A DNA stretch of 64,000 nucleotides from Bradyrhizobium sp. 1(2017) (GTDB lineage: Bacteria > Pseudomonadota > Alphaproteobacteria > Rhizobiales > Xanthobacteraceae). Below are positions 1 through 8,415 of the stretch, one piece after another (the first letter of the stretch is position 1; every line of letters begins with the position of its first letter). The translations under genes were made by a program, and so were the position numbers. Below the pieces are notes generated by a model. That model was not told the DNA's origin and ran no database searches. It saw nothing but the letters and a program-made list of their open reading frames with translations. Where the stretch lies: assembly GCF_011602485.2 (NCBI RefSeq), contig NZ_CP050022.2:3244001-3308000 (forward strand), given 5' to 3'.

Positions 1-47
1 GCCTGGCCCCGCGGCTGCGCAGGATAGCATCAGGAAGGAGCCCAGCC

Positions 48-1280
48 ATGCTTGAGCTGATGATCTGCTCCCTGGTGACGATCCTGCCGGACTATCTCTA
101 CCGCCGCTACGTCCAGGGCAAGCGGTTCGGCAAGGAGATCACCTTCTTCTCCGTTTGGTACGAGCTGCGCTGGGGCATCACCGGCTGCCTGATGCTGACG
201 GTGTCGCTGATCACAGTGATCTTCTACTTCCACCCCTCGACGTCATCGGCCACGCTCTATTTCCGCACCGTGCCGATCCTGCCCGAAGGTTCAGGCCGCG
301 TGGCAGAGGTGAATGTCAAGTTCACCCAGGCCGTGAAGAAGGGCGACGTGCTGTTTACGCTTGATGACTCCAAGCAGAAGGCTGCGCTCGAGACGGCGAA
401 GCGGAAGGTGGCTGAGGTCGACGCCACAATGCAGACGGCCCAGGCCGACGTAATCAAGGCCGAGGCGCAGGTCGGCGAGGCCAAGGCCAACTATCAGCAG
501 GCCAAGGACGAGCTCGAGGTCAAGAGCGAGCTCCAGCGCCGCAATCCCGGCATCGTCCCGCAACGTGACATCGACAAGCTGCAGGTGCTGGTCGATCAGC
601 GCCAGTCCGGCATCGATGCCGCGAACGCCGCAAGACAAGCGGCGGCGTTGCAGGTCTCGACTTCGCTGCCTGCGCAGAAAGCCAGCGCGGAGGCCGCGCG
701 CGATCAGGCCCAGGTCGATCTCGACAAGACCATCGTGCGCGCCGGCGTCGACGGCCGCGTCGAGCAGTTCCTGGTTCGTCCCGGCGACGTCGTCAATCAG
801 CTGATGCGCCCCGCCGGCGTGCTCATTCCTGAGGAGGCGGGCCGCAAGGTGCTGCAAGCCGGATTCGGCCAGATCGAGGCGCAAGTGATGCAGACGGGTA
901 TGGTCGCCGAAGCGACTTGCATGTCGAAGCCATGGGTGATCATCCCGATGGTGATCACGACAGTGCAGGACTACATCGCGGCCGGACAGTTCCGTTCCGG
1001 CGAGCAGTTGCTCGAGGCGCAGAATGCGATTCGACCCGGCACCATCCTCGTGTTCCTGGAGCCGCTCTACAAAGGCGGTCTCGACGGTGTGACGCCGGGT
1101 AGCAGCTGCATCGTCAACGCCTATACCAGCAATCACGAGGAGGTTTCGGCCAAGGACACGCCCGCGGGCCGGAGATTCGTACTGCACGCCATCGACGCCG
1201 TCGGCCTCGTTCACGCGCTGTTGCTGCGCATCCAGGCGCTGCTGCTGCCGGTCAAGACGCTCGTGCTGAGCGGACATTGA
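48..1280 (+). CDS. HlyD-family membrane fusion (periplasmic adaptor) protein
   Basis: This 410-residue protein looks like the inner-membrane-anchored adaptor of a secretion or efflux system. Residues about 43-61 form one hydrophobic membrane segment after a short cytoplasmic stretch. A split barrel-sandwich (biotinyl-lipoyl-like) domain follows: one half near 79-105 (GRVAEVNVKF, KKGDVLFTLD) and the other near 227-250 (VDGRVEQFLVRPGDVV). Between them lies an Ala/Gln/Lys-rich alpha-helical hairpin of about 120 residues. The start is supported by GGAAGGAG at about 31-38. No ABC or MFS partner is visible downstream, so the partner is elsewhere or lies before the window. The short stretch before the start could be the end of that upstream gene. 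The family call is firm; the substrate is unknown. Confidence 0.85.
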   Translation: MLELMICSLVTILPDYLYRRYVQGKRFGKEITFFSVWYELRWGITGCLMLTVSLITVIFYFHPSTSSATLYFRTVPILPEGSGRVAEVNVKFTQAVKKGDVLFTLDDSKQKAALETAKRKVAEVDATMQTAQADVIKAEAQVGEAKANYQQAKDELEVKSELQRRNPGIVPQRDIDKLQVLVDQRQSGIDAANAARQAAALQVSTSLPAQKASAEAARDQAQVDLDKTIVRAGVDGRVEQFLVRPGDVVNQLMRPAGVLIPEEAGRKVLQAGFGQIEAQVMQTGMVAEATCMSKPWVIIPMVITTVQDYIAAGQFRSGEQLLEAQNAIRPGTILVFLEPLYKGGLDGVTPGSSCIVNAYTSNHEEVSAKDTPAGRRFVLHAIDAVGLVHALLLRIQALLLPVKTLVLSGH

Positions 1281-1298
1281 GTGTGGGGGAATGACAGG

Positions 1299-1712
1299 AT
1301 GACGACACGGAAAGCAGCCGCGCTCGCTGCGATCATGCTCGCCTCGGGGCTTGCGGCAACCGGCCATGCCAATGCGCTCGAGCTCAACGGCGCATGGGCG
1401 ACCGGCGCCGACAACTGCGCCAAGGTGTTCGCTCGTAAGGGAACCCAGCTCGGCTTTACCGAGATGTCGGATGTTTATGGCGGCGGCTTCATTGTCGATG
1501 GCGATCAGATCATCGGAAAATTCGCACGCTGCCGGATCAAGGCGAGGAAAGACAGTGGGCCAAACGTCAACCTGATTGCCGCTTGCGCCACCGACATGAT
1601 GCTCTCCAGCGTCCAGTTCAGCCTCAAGGAGCTGGATGCGAACAGCATCATCCGCCAGTTCCCGGGTATGGAGGACATGGAGATCCGTTATCAGAGATGC
1701 CCGGCGTCCTAG
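1299..1712 (+). CDS. exported hypothetical protein with four cysteines
   Basis: A 137-residue protein of unrecognised family. It begins with a clear Sec signal peptide (MTTRKAAALAAIMLASG, predicted cleavage after GHANA) and is therefore probably periplasmic. The mature part has four Cys (DNCAK, ARCRIK, AACATD, QRCP), which could make two disulfides. The frame is open from a GTG at 1281, directly after the HlyD stop. The ATG at 1299 was chosen because it starts the signal peptide cleanly and has GGGGA eight bases upstream. Only 18 bases separate it from the HlyD-like gene, so the two are probably co-transcribed. No function can be assigned. Confidence 0.7.
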   Translation: MTTRKAAALAAIMLASGLAATGHANALELNGAWATGADNCAKVFARKGTQLGFTEMSDVYGGGFIVDGDQIIGKFARCRIKARKDSGPNVNLIAACATDMMLSSVQFSLKELDANSIIRQFPGMEDMEIRYQRCPAS

Positions 1713-1730
1713 CGACAAGATGTTCCGGTC

Positions 1731-1744
1731 TTGACTCATGTCAA
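1731..1744. promoter_or_regulatory. FNR/FixK-like box upstream of the DUF2092 gene
   Basis: TTGACTCATGTCAA is a perfect TTGAC-N4-GTCAA inverted repeat, ending 51 bases before the ATG at 1796. It fits the TTG-N8-CAA pattern bound by CRP/FNR-family regulators such as FixK2 or FnrN. The position relative to the gene is similar to that of the second box at 4932. Binding by a FixK-type protein is inferred. Confidence 0.5.
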
Positions 1745-1795
1745 GCAAATGAGTGGCCGGCGCCCTCAAGGTCCTTCACTCCTGGAGGATACGCG

Positions 1796-2581
1796 ATGAG
1801 ATCAACAACGACCCTTCGTGCGACATTGCTCACAATCGGCGCAGCGACACTGCTGGCGTCAACCTCGCCTGCGCGAGCGGATGACCCGGCCAAGATACTA
1901 AAGTCGATGACAGACTATTTGACCGGCCAGAAAACACTGGCCGCGTCCTTCGACAGCGATATCGAGATAATTACGCCCGAACTGCAGAAAATCCAGTTTG
2001 CGAGCTCCGGCCAGATCAAGCTGAGCAGGCCCGACAAGCTGCGCGTCAGGCGCACCGGCGGCTATGCCGACGTCGAGCTGGTCTATGACGGCAAGACCGT
2101 CTCGCTTTATGGCAACGACGCCAAGGCCTACATGCAAGCCGAGATGGCCGGCACCGTCGATCAGATGATCGCAGAGATGCAGAGCCATTCCGGCCTTGGC
2201 ATGCCCGGCACAGACCTGTTGCTCACCAACACGTTTGACGAGCTGACGGCCACCGTTACTGAAGGCAAGCATGTCGGTCAGGGTGTGATCGACGGCGTCG
2301 AATGCGAGCACCTCGCCTTCCGCACGCCTGACACCGATTGGCAGATTTGGATCGAAACAGGCGCAAAGCCCGTACCGCGCAAATATGTGATCACCAGCAA
2401 GACGGTCACGGGCGCTCCGCAATACACACTGCGGATCAAGGACTGGAAGACCGACGTTCTTGCCGACGAGACATTCACGTTCAAGGCGCCTGCCGGTGCG
2501 GCAAAGATCGAGCTCAGCTCCGCCGCCATGGCCGATTTCGACGAACTGCCACCGGGCACACCGACAGGAGCCAAAAAATGA
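1796..2581 (+). CDS. DUF2092 family periplasmic protein (LolA-like fold)
   Basis: A 261-residue exported protein. It has a signal peptide (MRSTTTLRATLLTIGAATLL, ending TSPARA). The body matches the DUF2092 style: an early YLTGQKTLAASFDSD stretch, then GQIKLSRPDKLRVRR, YDGKTVSLYG and a late PVPRKYVITSK segment. This pattern recalls the LolA/LolB lipoprotein-binding fold. A role in envelope maintenance or lipid handling is therefore plausible but not shown. The frame is open back to 1583, but the ATG at 1796 has GGAGG six to eight bases upstream and starts the signal peptide. The TGA overlaps the ATG of the next gene (ATGA), so the two are translationally coupled. An FNR/FixK-like box lies just upstream. 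Confidence 0.8.
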   Translation: MRSTTTLRATLLTIGAATLLASTSPARADDPAKILKSMTDYLTGQKTLAASFDSDIEIITPELQKIQFASSGQIKLSRPDKLRVRRTGGYADVELVYDGKTVSLYGNDAKAYMQAEMAGTVDQMIAEMQSHSGLGMPGTDLLLTNTFDELTATVTEGKHVGQGVIDGVECEHLAFRTPDTDWQIWIETGAKPVPRKYVITSKTVTGAPQYTLRIKDWKTDVLADETFTFKAPAGAAKIELSSAAMADFDELPPGTPTGAKK

Positions 2582-2862
2582 TCGTGCTGCGAAAAGTATT
2601 GATCGGCGCGGCCGCAATGGTCGCCTTCGCCGCCGGACTGTCCTGGAATGGTACGTCTCGCCTCGGTGAGGGCACCTTGCTCTCGGAGGCACAAGCGAGG
2701 GTGGGGCGTCCGCTCACGCCGATGAGCTATGCGGGCGTCGCGCGTCGAACCACGCGCCGGGCGGTTGCGGTCGGTGCCGCGGCGGGAGCTGCCGGCGCCT
2801 ATGCCGCCCCATCCTGCGTGCAGGTCGTGGACGCCTATGGGCGGGTCACCACCCGCTGCTGA
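2578..2862 (+). CDS. small exported hypothetical protein
   Basis: A 94-residue protein whose ATG overlaps the stop of the DUF2092 gene (ATGA), with AGGAG just upstream. The N-terminus is a hydrophobic export signal (MIVLRKVLIGAAAMVAFAAG). A basic ARRTTRR patch and an Ala/Gly/Val-rich stretch follow, which could be a second membrane-inserting segment. The C-terminus ends in Cys after VVDAYGRVTTR, and a second Cys sits in APSCVQV. It is not a recognised family. Co-expression with the DUF2092 protein suggests a shared envelope role, but nothing in the sequence fixes a function. Confidence 0.6.
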   Translation: MIVLRKVLIGAAAMVAFAAGLSWNGTSRLGEGTLLSEAQARVGRPLTPMSYAGVARRTTRRAVAVGAAAGAAGAYAAPSCVQVVDAYGRVTTRC

Positions 2863-2938
2863 GGCGTCGGGTTGGGCCTGTCCGCCCCGCGAAATTCCCG
2901 CTAGAATTGCCTGGAAAGCAGCAGTGGAAGCTGCGGGA

Positions 2939-4840
2939 ATGGAGCTGAGCGGGCGCATGTGCCGTGTTTCGGTCAGGCCGTGGCCAGCCGCGGCCGCACT
3001 GTTGTGCCTCGGCGTGTTCCTCGCCGCGTGCCTGCCGCCCAAGCGCGCCGATGCCGTCGAGCGAAACCGGGGCGGCGAGCTCAAGCGCGTGCTGGTGCTG
3101 CACTCCTTTGGCCGCGAGTTTAGGCCGTGGAGCGAGTATGCGCGCGACATCAAGACCCAACTCGAGCGGCAATCGCCATGGCCCCTCGATATCCAGGAGC
3201 ACGCGCTGCTCACGGCGCGGTTCAACAGTCCCGGTCCCGAGGCGCCTTTCGTCGAATATCTGCACTCGCTGTACCAGGGCGCGTTGCCCGACATCGTGTT
3301 GAGCATTGGCGCGCCTGCGGCCCGGTTTGCCCAAAAATACCGCGCGAGACTGTTTCCGGACACGCCGCTCATTCTCGCTGCGGTCGAGCATCGGCTAATC
3401 AATCGCGCCGATCTCAGCGGCAACGACGTCGTCGTGGCGGTCCGCAACGATTTCCTGGCCGCATTCGAGAACATCCTGCAGGTTCTGCCGGACACCAGGT
3501 CGGTTGCTGTCGTGGTCGGAGCCTCGCCGCTGGAAAAGTTCTGGCTGGAGGAGGTGAAGCGGGAGCTGAAACCTCTCGACGAGCGGATCGAGCTGGTCTG
3601 GTACTCGGATCTCTCATTCGATGACATACTAAAGCGCGCAGCAAAGCTCCCGCCACACACTGCGCTGTTTTGGGGCCTGATGTCGGTTGATGGGGCTGGG
3701 GTTGTCCACGAGAGCGACGTCGCCCTGCGAAGCCTGCATGCAGTCGCGAATGCTCCGATCTTCTCCTATCAGGAGCCGTTCTTCGGTGACAGCACCGTGG
3801 GTGGGCCGATGCATCGGATCACGGAAACGAGTTCAAGGACCGTCAGCGCCGCGATCGGCGTTCTCGGCGGCGCCAAACCGGGGAGCATCAATTACGAGCC
3901 TATCGGCTTCGCGGCGCCGCGATATGATTGGCGGGAATTGCGGCGCTGGGGCATCAGCGAGACCCGTTTGCCTCCCGGCAGCGAAATCCTGTTTCGCGAG
4001 CCGAACATCTGGCAGCGCTATCGCTGGCAAATGTTGATGATCGCAGCGGTATTCCTGGTGCAGGCTGGTCTCATCAGCGGGCTGCTGCACGAGCGGCGGC
4101 GGCGGCGGTTTGCCGAGGTCGAATCGCGCCAGCGTCTGGCCGAACTCGCTCACGCCAATCGCTATTCCGCTGTCGGCGAGTTGACCACGTCCATCGCCCA
4201 CGAACTGAACCAGCCGCTCGGCTCCATCCTGACCAATGCCGAGACGGCGGAACTCATCCTCAGCGCCAATTCGCCCGACATCAACGAAGTTCGTCAGATT
4301 CTCGCCGACATCAGGCGCGACGATCATCGGGCAAGCGAGGTGATCCGCAGGCTGCGCTCAGTTCTGAAAAAGTCGCCCTTCGAGGTCAAGGACATCGAGC
4401 TCAACGATACCGTTCGCGAAGCGCTCGGCCTTGTGAAGGCCGTCGCCGACGGGCGCCGCATCGCTTTGACATACGTGCCTGTCCTGGCTGATCTCCACGT
4501 CAGGGGCGATCCGGTCCAGCTTCAGCAGGTCATCCTGAATTTGATCATCAACGCGATGGATTCGGTGTCCGATGCAGACGCCGGAAAGCGAGAGGTCAGC
4601 GTCTCAACCCTCCTGGCCGGCCATCAGGCTGAAATCAGGATTGCCGATACCGGACCCGGAATAGCCGCGACCGACCTCGCCAACGTCTTCGATCCGTTCT
4701 TTACGACCAAGCCGCAAGGCATGGGAATGGGACTCGCGATCGCCAAAACCATTATCGAGGCCCATCACGGCGAAATTGTCGCGGCAAACCATGCCGCGGG
4801 TGGCGCCCTGTTCACGATCCGGCTTCCGATCGCGAGCTGA
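2939..4840 (+). CDS. sensor histidine kinase with periplasmic binding-protein-like sensor domain
   Basis: About 633 residues. The N-terminus is hydrophobic and ends in LAACLPP, so it is a signal anchor or lipoprotein-like signal. Residues about 45-340 resemble an ABC-type substrate-binding fold (KRVLVLHSFGREF, then DIVLSIGAPAARFAQ). A membrane segment follows at about 362-382 (MLMIAAVFLVQAGLIS). The kinase core has the H-box SIAHELNQPLGS with the phospho-acceptor His near 420, the N-box VILNLIINAMDS, DTGPGI, FDPFFTTK and GMGMGLAI. All catalytic motifs are present. No response regulator is adjacent, so it is an orphan whose partner lies elsewhere. The start is uncertain: ATG at 2939 was chosen, 2957 is an alternative, and the frame is open to 2729. 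The ligand is unknown. Confidence 0.85.
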   Translation: MELSGRMCRVSVRPWPAAAALLCLGVFLAACLPPKRADAVERNRGGELKRVLVLHSFGREFRPWSEYARDIKTQLERQSPWPLDIQEHALLTARFNSPGPEAPFVEYLHSLYQGALPDIVLSIGAPAARFAQKYRARLFPDTPLILAAVEHRLINRADLSGNDVVVAVRNDFLAAFENILQVLPDTRSVAVVVGASPLEKFWLEEVKRELKPLDERIELVWYSDLSFDDILKRAAKLPPHTALFWGLMSVDGAGVVHESDVALRSLHAVANAPIFSYQEPFFGDSTVGGPMHRITETSSRTVSAAIGVLGGAKPGSINYEPIGFAAPRYDWRELRRWGISETRLPPGSEILFREPNIWQRYRWQMLMIAAVFLVQAGLISGLLHERRRRRFAEVESRQRLAELAHANRYSAVGELTTSIAHELNQPLGSILTNAETAELILSANSPDINEVRQILADIRRDDHRASEVIRRLRSVLKKSPFEVKDIELNDTVREALGLVKAVADGRRIALTYVPVLADLHVRGDPVQLQQVILNLIINAMDSVSDADAGKREVSVSTLLAGHQAEIRIADTGPGIAATDLANVFDPFFTTKPQGMGMGLAIAKTIIEAHHGEIVAANHAAGGALFTIRLPIAS

Positions 4841-4931
4841 CCGAATGCCCGCGGTCGGCGTATTGACCTCCTGATGGATGCCGAACTGATCGAATGAGAG
4901 CTTGCTCTTGCGCTGCAGCAGTCTCGTTTCG

Positions 4932-4945
4932 TTGATCTTGATCAA
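4932..4945. promoter_or_regulatory. FNR/FixK box upstream of the DUF3300 operon
   Basis: TTGATCTTGATCAA, within a longer CG(TTGATC TT GATCAA)CG palindrome at 4930-4947, is an exact match to the FNR/FixK consensus TTGAT-N4-ATCAA. It ends 55 bases before the DUF3300 start codon, a distance that fits an activator site near -41 of a promoter. Control by FixK2 or FnrN under low oxygen is inferred. Confidence 0.7.
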
Positions 4946-5000
4946 CGAACGCCTCCGATCTGGCTCGATCTTCCGAAGCTGAAGTGCGAAGGAGGATGTG

Positions 5001-6698
5001 ATGTTTCGCTGCGGCAAGGTCCTGATGGCGCTTGCGTTCACAATGGCGACTTCGTTCGCTGCAACGGCGCAGACCCCAACGACGCCTGCGGCCCCGACTT
5101 CGCAGGCACAGCCGGCGAGCCCGCCGGCGCCGTCGGCCGAGCTTCTGAAGCCCGAGCAGCTCGAGGCTCTCGTAGCCCCGATTGCGCTCTATCCGGATGA
5201 ACTCCTTGCCAACGTTCTGGCCGCCTCGACCTATCCGCTCGAGGTGGTGCAGGCTGACCGCTGGCTGAAGGAGCGCAAGAGCCTCAAAGGTGACGCACTG
5301 AAGACCGAGGTGGACAAGCAGGGCTGGGATGACAGCGTCAAGGCGCTGGCCAGCACCGCTTCCGTTCTGACCATGATGAGCGACCAACTCGAATGGACCC
5401 AGAAGCTTGGCGACGCCTTTCTCGCGCAGCAGCCCGACGTGATGGATGCGATCCAGCGTTTGCGCACCAAGGCCTATGACAACAAGAAGCTGGTCACGAC
5501 CAAGCAGCAGAAGGTCAGTGTCCAGTCTCAGGAAGGCAAGCAGGTCGTCGTGATCCAGCAGACCGATCCTGCGGCCATGTACGTGCCGTATTACGATCCG
5601 GCGACCGTCTACGGCAGCTGGCCCTATGCAGAGTATCCGCCCTATTATTGGGGTTACCCGTCCTATATCGGCGCCGGAGTGATCGCGGCCGGCCTCGCCT
5701 TCGGCACGGCCTGGGCGATCGGGCGCTGGGGCAATTACTGGGGCGGCGGCTGCAACTGGGGCAACCGCAACGTCTATGTCAATCACCGTACTACTAACAT
5801 TGGCAACGGCTGGCAGCACAATCCGGCGCACCGCCAGGGCGTGCGCTACAACAACGTCAATGTCCAGCAGCGCTTCGGCAACAACAACATCAGGGCCGGC
5901 GCGTCGGACCGGATGGATTTTCGCGGTCGTGACGGCAACCAGGTTCTGCGTCCCAATCAGGGCGCGGGAGATCGCGCCGGTGATCGTGCGGGCGACCGCG
6001 CTGGCGATCGTGGCGGGCCGGGTGATCGTGCTGGCGATCGCGCAGGTGATCGGGCCGGCAACCGCGGCGATCGGCCCGGCGGTGGCGATCGCGCTGGGGC
6101 CGCGGATCGTGCCAAGGGCGGCGGCGACCGGGCCAAGGGAGCAAGCAAGGGTAGCGGAGATCGCGCCAAGGCCGCGAACCGCGCCGGCGGCGGTGCTGCT
6201 GCCAACCGTGGTGGCGGCAATCGCGGCGGAGCGATGAATGTCTCGTCCGGCCGGTCTGCGGCAGCGGCGTCGGCGCGTGGACGATCCAGCATGGCGAGCA
6301 TGCCGCGAGGTGGCGGCGGACCGAGCATGGCCGGCCGTGGCGGCGGCGGCGGAATGGCGATGCGTGGTGGCGGCGGCGGTGGCTTCCGCGGTGGAGGCGG
6401 CGGAGGCGGCCGCGGAGGTGGCGGCGGCCGACGCTCCGATATCGCATTGAAGCATGATGTCGTCCTGCTCGGCCATCTCGGTAACGGCCTCGGCTACTAT
6501 CGCTTCAGTTATATCGGCAGCGACAAGGCCTATGTCGGCGTCATGGCGCAGGAGGTCGAGCAAGTCATGCCTGCCGCCGTGACGCGCGGCAGCGACGGAT
6601 ATCTGCGTGTCCATTACGAAAAACTCGGACTGACATTCCGCACCTACCGCGACTGGCTCGCCGGCGGCGCGAAGATTCCTGCGGAGGTGACGCCATGA
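5001..6698 (+). CDS. DUF3300 protein with RAGD repeats and an S74-like C-terminal domain
   Basis: 565 residues, exported (signal peptide ending AATAQ). Residues about 45-250 are the DUF3300 domain (LVAPIALYPDELLANVLAAS, then VYVPYYDP-like and YPPYYWGYP segments). A low-complexity region follows. Residues about 320-375 carry repeated GDRAGDRAGDR units, and about 445-478 are almost pure Gly/Arg. The last 87 residues resemble the intramolecular chaperone domain of endosialidase tailspikes (peptidase S74): SDIALK at 479-484, then YVGVMAQEVEQVMPAAV and DGYLRVHYEKLG. Ser479 and Lys484 have the spacing of the S74 Ser/Lys dyad, so self-cleavage is possible. ATG at 5001 has GGAGG five bases upstream; a GTG lies just before it. 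The stop overlaps the DUF2950 start. The cellular role is unknown. Confidence 0.85.
   Translation: MFRCGKVLMALAFTMATSFAATAQTPTTPAAPTSQAQPASPPAPSAELLKPEQLEALVAPIALYPDELLANVLAASTYPLEVVQADRWLKERKSLKGDALKTEVDKQGWDDSVKALASTASVLTMMSDQLEWTQKLGDAFLAQQPDVMDAIQRLRTKAYDNKKLVTTKQQKVSVQSQEGKQVVVIQQTDPAAMYVPYYDPATVYGSWPYAEYPPYYWGYPSYIGAGVIAAGLAFGTAWAIGRWGNYWGGGCNWGNRNVYVNHRTTNIGNGWQHNPAHRQGVRYNNVNVQQRFGNNNIRAGASDRMDFRGRDGNQVLRPNQGAGDRAGDRAGDRAGDRGGPGDRAGDRAGDRAGNRGDRPGGGDRAGAADRAKGGGDRAKGASKGSGDRAKAANRAGGGAAANRGGGNRGGAMNVSSGRSAAAASARGRSSMASMPRGGGGPSMAGRGGGGGMAMRGGGGGGFRGGGGGGGRGGGGGRRSDIALKHDVVLLGHLGNGLGYYRFSYIGSDKAYVGVMAQEVEQVMPAAVTRGSDGYLRVHYEKLGLTFRTYRDWLAGGAKIPAEVTP
5966..6105 (+). repeat. 12-base tandem repeat encoding GDRA units
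   Basis: This coding stretch of the DUF3300 gene repeats a degenerate 12-base unit (GATCGNGCNGGY-like) about nine times with interruptions, giving GDRAGDRAGDR in the protein. It is a likely hotspot for length change by slippage. The units are not identical, so it has diverged since expansion. Confidence 0.75.
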
Positions 6699-7612
6699 CT
6701 GGTCTGAGATCGTTCCGCCGCGCGGTAATGCCGGGCATCGTCACGCTGGTGATGTTCGGCTCTTTGTCACAGGCCCAGCAGTCCTTCAAAACGCCGGAGG
6801 ATGCGGCGGCTGCGCTCGCAGCCGCGGTCAAGAACGGACCAAGCGACATCCTGAAAGTGCTTGGGCGCGCTGCGGACGACATCGTTTCCTCCGGCGACGA
6901 GATCGCCGACAACGACATCCGCCAGCGCTTCACGTCGATGTATGACGCCAAGCACGGCATCAAGGCCGAGGGCAACAAGACCGCGACCCTGATGCTGGGA
7001 CCGGACGATTTCCCGTTCCCGATTCCGCTGGTCAACTCCAAGGCCGGCTGGGAATTCGACACCGCCGAGGGACGCATCGAGGTGTTGCGCCGGCGCATCG
7101 GACGCAACGAGCTCGACGCGATCCAGACCGCGCTCGCCATTGTCGATGCGCAGAACGAATATGCCGACAAGGACCGCGGCGAGGGCGCCGGCGTCTATGC
7201 GCAGCGCATCGTCTCATCGCCCGGCAAGAAGGACGGCCTGTTCTGGCGCGACGACAACGATCCGAGCCCGCTTGGCGCGCTGGCGGCCGAGGCCTCGAAG
7301 GAGGGCTACCGCGCAGGCGACGTCGGACCAGCGCCCTATCACGGCTACTACTTCCACATCCTCAAAGGGCAGGGACGGGATGCGCCCGGCGGCGCACTCA
7401 ACTACGTCGTCAAGGGCAAGATGATCGGCGGCTTTGCCCTGATCGCCTGGCCAGCGGAGTACGGCAATTCGGGCATCATGACCTTCCTGGTCAATCACGA
7501 CGGCACCGTCTTTCAGAAGGATCTCGGCAAGCGCACGGAGTTCGTCGCCGAGCGCACCACGCTGTTCGATCCCGATGAGACTTGGAAGAAGGTCGATGCG
7601 GCAAAACCCTGA
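6695..7612 (+). CDS. DUF2950 domain-containing exported protein
   Basis: A 305-residue protein. It has a signal peptide (core PGIVTLVMFGSLSQAQ) and a full-length DUF2950 body: FKTPEDAAAALAAAVKNG near the start, then GWEFDTAEGRIEVLRRRIGR, a QNEYADKDR stretch, and a C-terminal GGFALIAWPAEYGNSGIMTF followed by VFQKDLG. DUF2950 genes commonly follow DUF3300 genes, which is the arrangement here (start and stop overlap as ATGA). The pair probably works together in the envelope, but the biochemical role is not known. It lies in the operon behind the 4932 FNR/FixK box. Confidence 0.85.
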   Translation: MTGLRSFRRAVMPGIVTLVMFGSLSQAQQSFKTPEDAAAALAAAVKNGPSDILKVLGRAADDIVSSGDEIADNDIRQRFTSMYDAKHGIKAEGNKTATLMLGPDDFPFPIPLVNSKAGWEFDTAEGRIEVLRRRIGRNELDAIQTALAIVDAQNEYADKDRGEGAGVYAQRIVSSPGKKDGLFWRDDNDPSPLGALAAEASKEGYRAGDVGPAPYHGYYFHILKGQGRDAPGGALNYVVKGKMIGGFALIAWPAEYGNSGIMTFLVNHDGTVFQKDLGKRTEFVAERTTLFDPDETWKKVDAAKP

Positions 7613-8066
7613 AGGGCGCACGCCCACGCGCCGGCCCGCGTTCCGCCTCGTGACGCTCCTCCTGCTGGTGCTCGGGCTGACCCTGCCGACGCCGCCGTCC
7701 TTCGCGCAGGCGACCGGTCACGTCAGGGCCAAGATCGTCAAGGCCGGCCTTGTGGTCGGCGGCGGCGCCGGAAATGGTGTGCTGACATATCGCGGCAAGG
7801 CCTATCCGTTCAGGATCAGCGGTGTCAGTTTCGGCATAACGGTCGGCGCGACGATCGGCCGGCTCGATGGCTGGGCTTCGGGGATCCGCGAGGTCGGCGA
7901 CTTCGCCGGCACCTACAGCTCCGTCGGCGGCGGTTTCGCTCTGGTCGGCGGCGTCAACGGCGTCCACCTCCGCAATGAGAAGGGCGTGACGATCGTGCTG
8001 CAAGGCCCCAAGGCGGGGCTCGAGCTGGCGGCCAATATCAGCCGAATCACCATCTTTCTGCGATAG
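7596..8066 (+). CDS. small exported protein, distantly EipA (DUF1134)/SYLF-like
   Basis: A 156-residue protein with a Sec signal (FRLVTLLLLVLGLTLPTPP, ending SFAQA). The body is Gly-rich with alternating small and hydrophobic residues (VVGGGAGNGVLTYRGKAYPF, GVSFGITVGATIGRLDGW). The end, GPKAGLELAANISRITIFL, recalls the ending of EipA/DUF1134 envelope proteins and the SYLF lipid-binding fold. This resemblance was judged by eye and is weak. ATG at 7596 was chosen because GAAGG precedes it and it overlaps the DUF2950 stop by 17 bases, making it the third gene of the operon. An upstream in-frame ATG at 7575 is less likely. Confidence 0.6.
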   Translation: MRQNPEGRTPTRRPAFRLVTLLLLVLGLTLPTPPSFAQATGHVRAKIVKAGLVVGGGAGNGVLTYRGKAYPFRISGVSFGITVGATIGRLDGWASGIREVGDFAGTYSSVGGGFALVGGVNGVHLRNEKGVTIVLQGPKAGLELAANISRITIFLR

Positions 8067-8415
8067 GCAGCATGAGGTCGCGTCACCGAAGTTCAGGGCC
8101 GGACATTTTGACCTGTCCGTCGCTTGCACCGGAAGGGCGGCCGACCGAGACACACAGTCGAAGCCGATAAGCTTTCACGGAAAGCTGAAGCGCATGTCCG
8201 AAAGCACCAAGACGTTGTTCACAGGGACCGTCACATTGGTGGCAGCGATTTGCCGGGCTCAAGATTGCCGGCAATAGCTCGCAGCTGGAAGCGGCCTCGT
8301 TGGCTGTTGCGCAGCGAAGGACCACTGGTGGGATCGATGCCGTGATCCGGCCCATCGCAATCCGATTACCGGTAACAGATTCACAAAGCAAATCAAAAAG
8401 AGAGATGAAAGAGAC
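8067..8415. other. intergenic stretch without a recognisable gene
   Basis: About 350 bases between the exported-protein operon and the nitronate monooxygenase gene. Only short unconvincing frames occur, and no strong hairpin terminator or operator was seen. The last 60 bases are AT-richer than the surroundings and probably hold the promoter of the next gene. Confidence 0.4.

Noticed and set aside
291-1769. Long minus-strand frame of 492 codons opposite the HlyD-like gene
   Set aside because: It lies opposite well-recognised genes, has no family features, and is explained by high GC. The same holds for the long antisense frames at 4812-6614, 30794-32530 and 33038-34795.
5966-6105. Repeat array as a CRISPR or other non-coding array
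   Set aside because: The units are in frame, encode GDRA repeats within a signal-peptide protein, and have no spacers.
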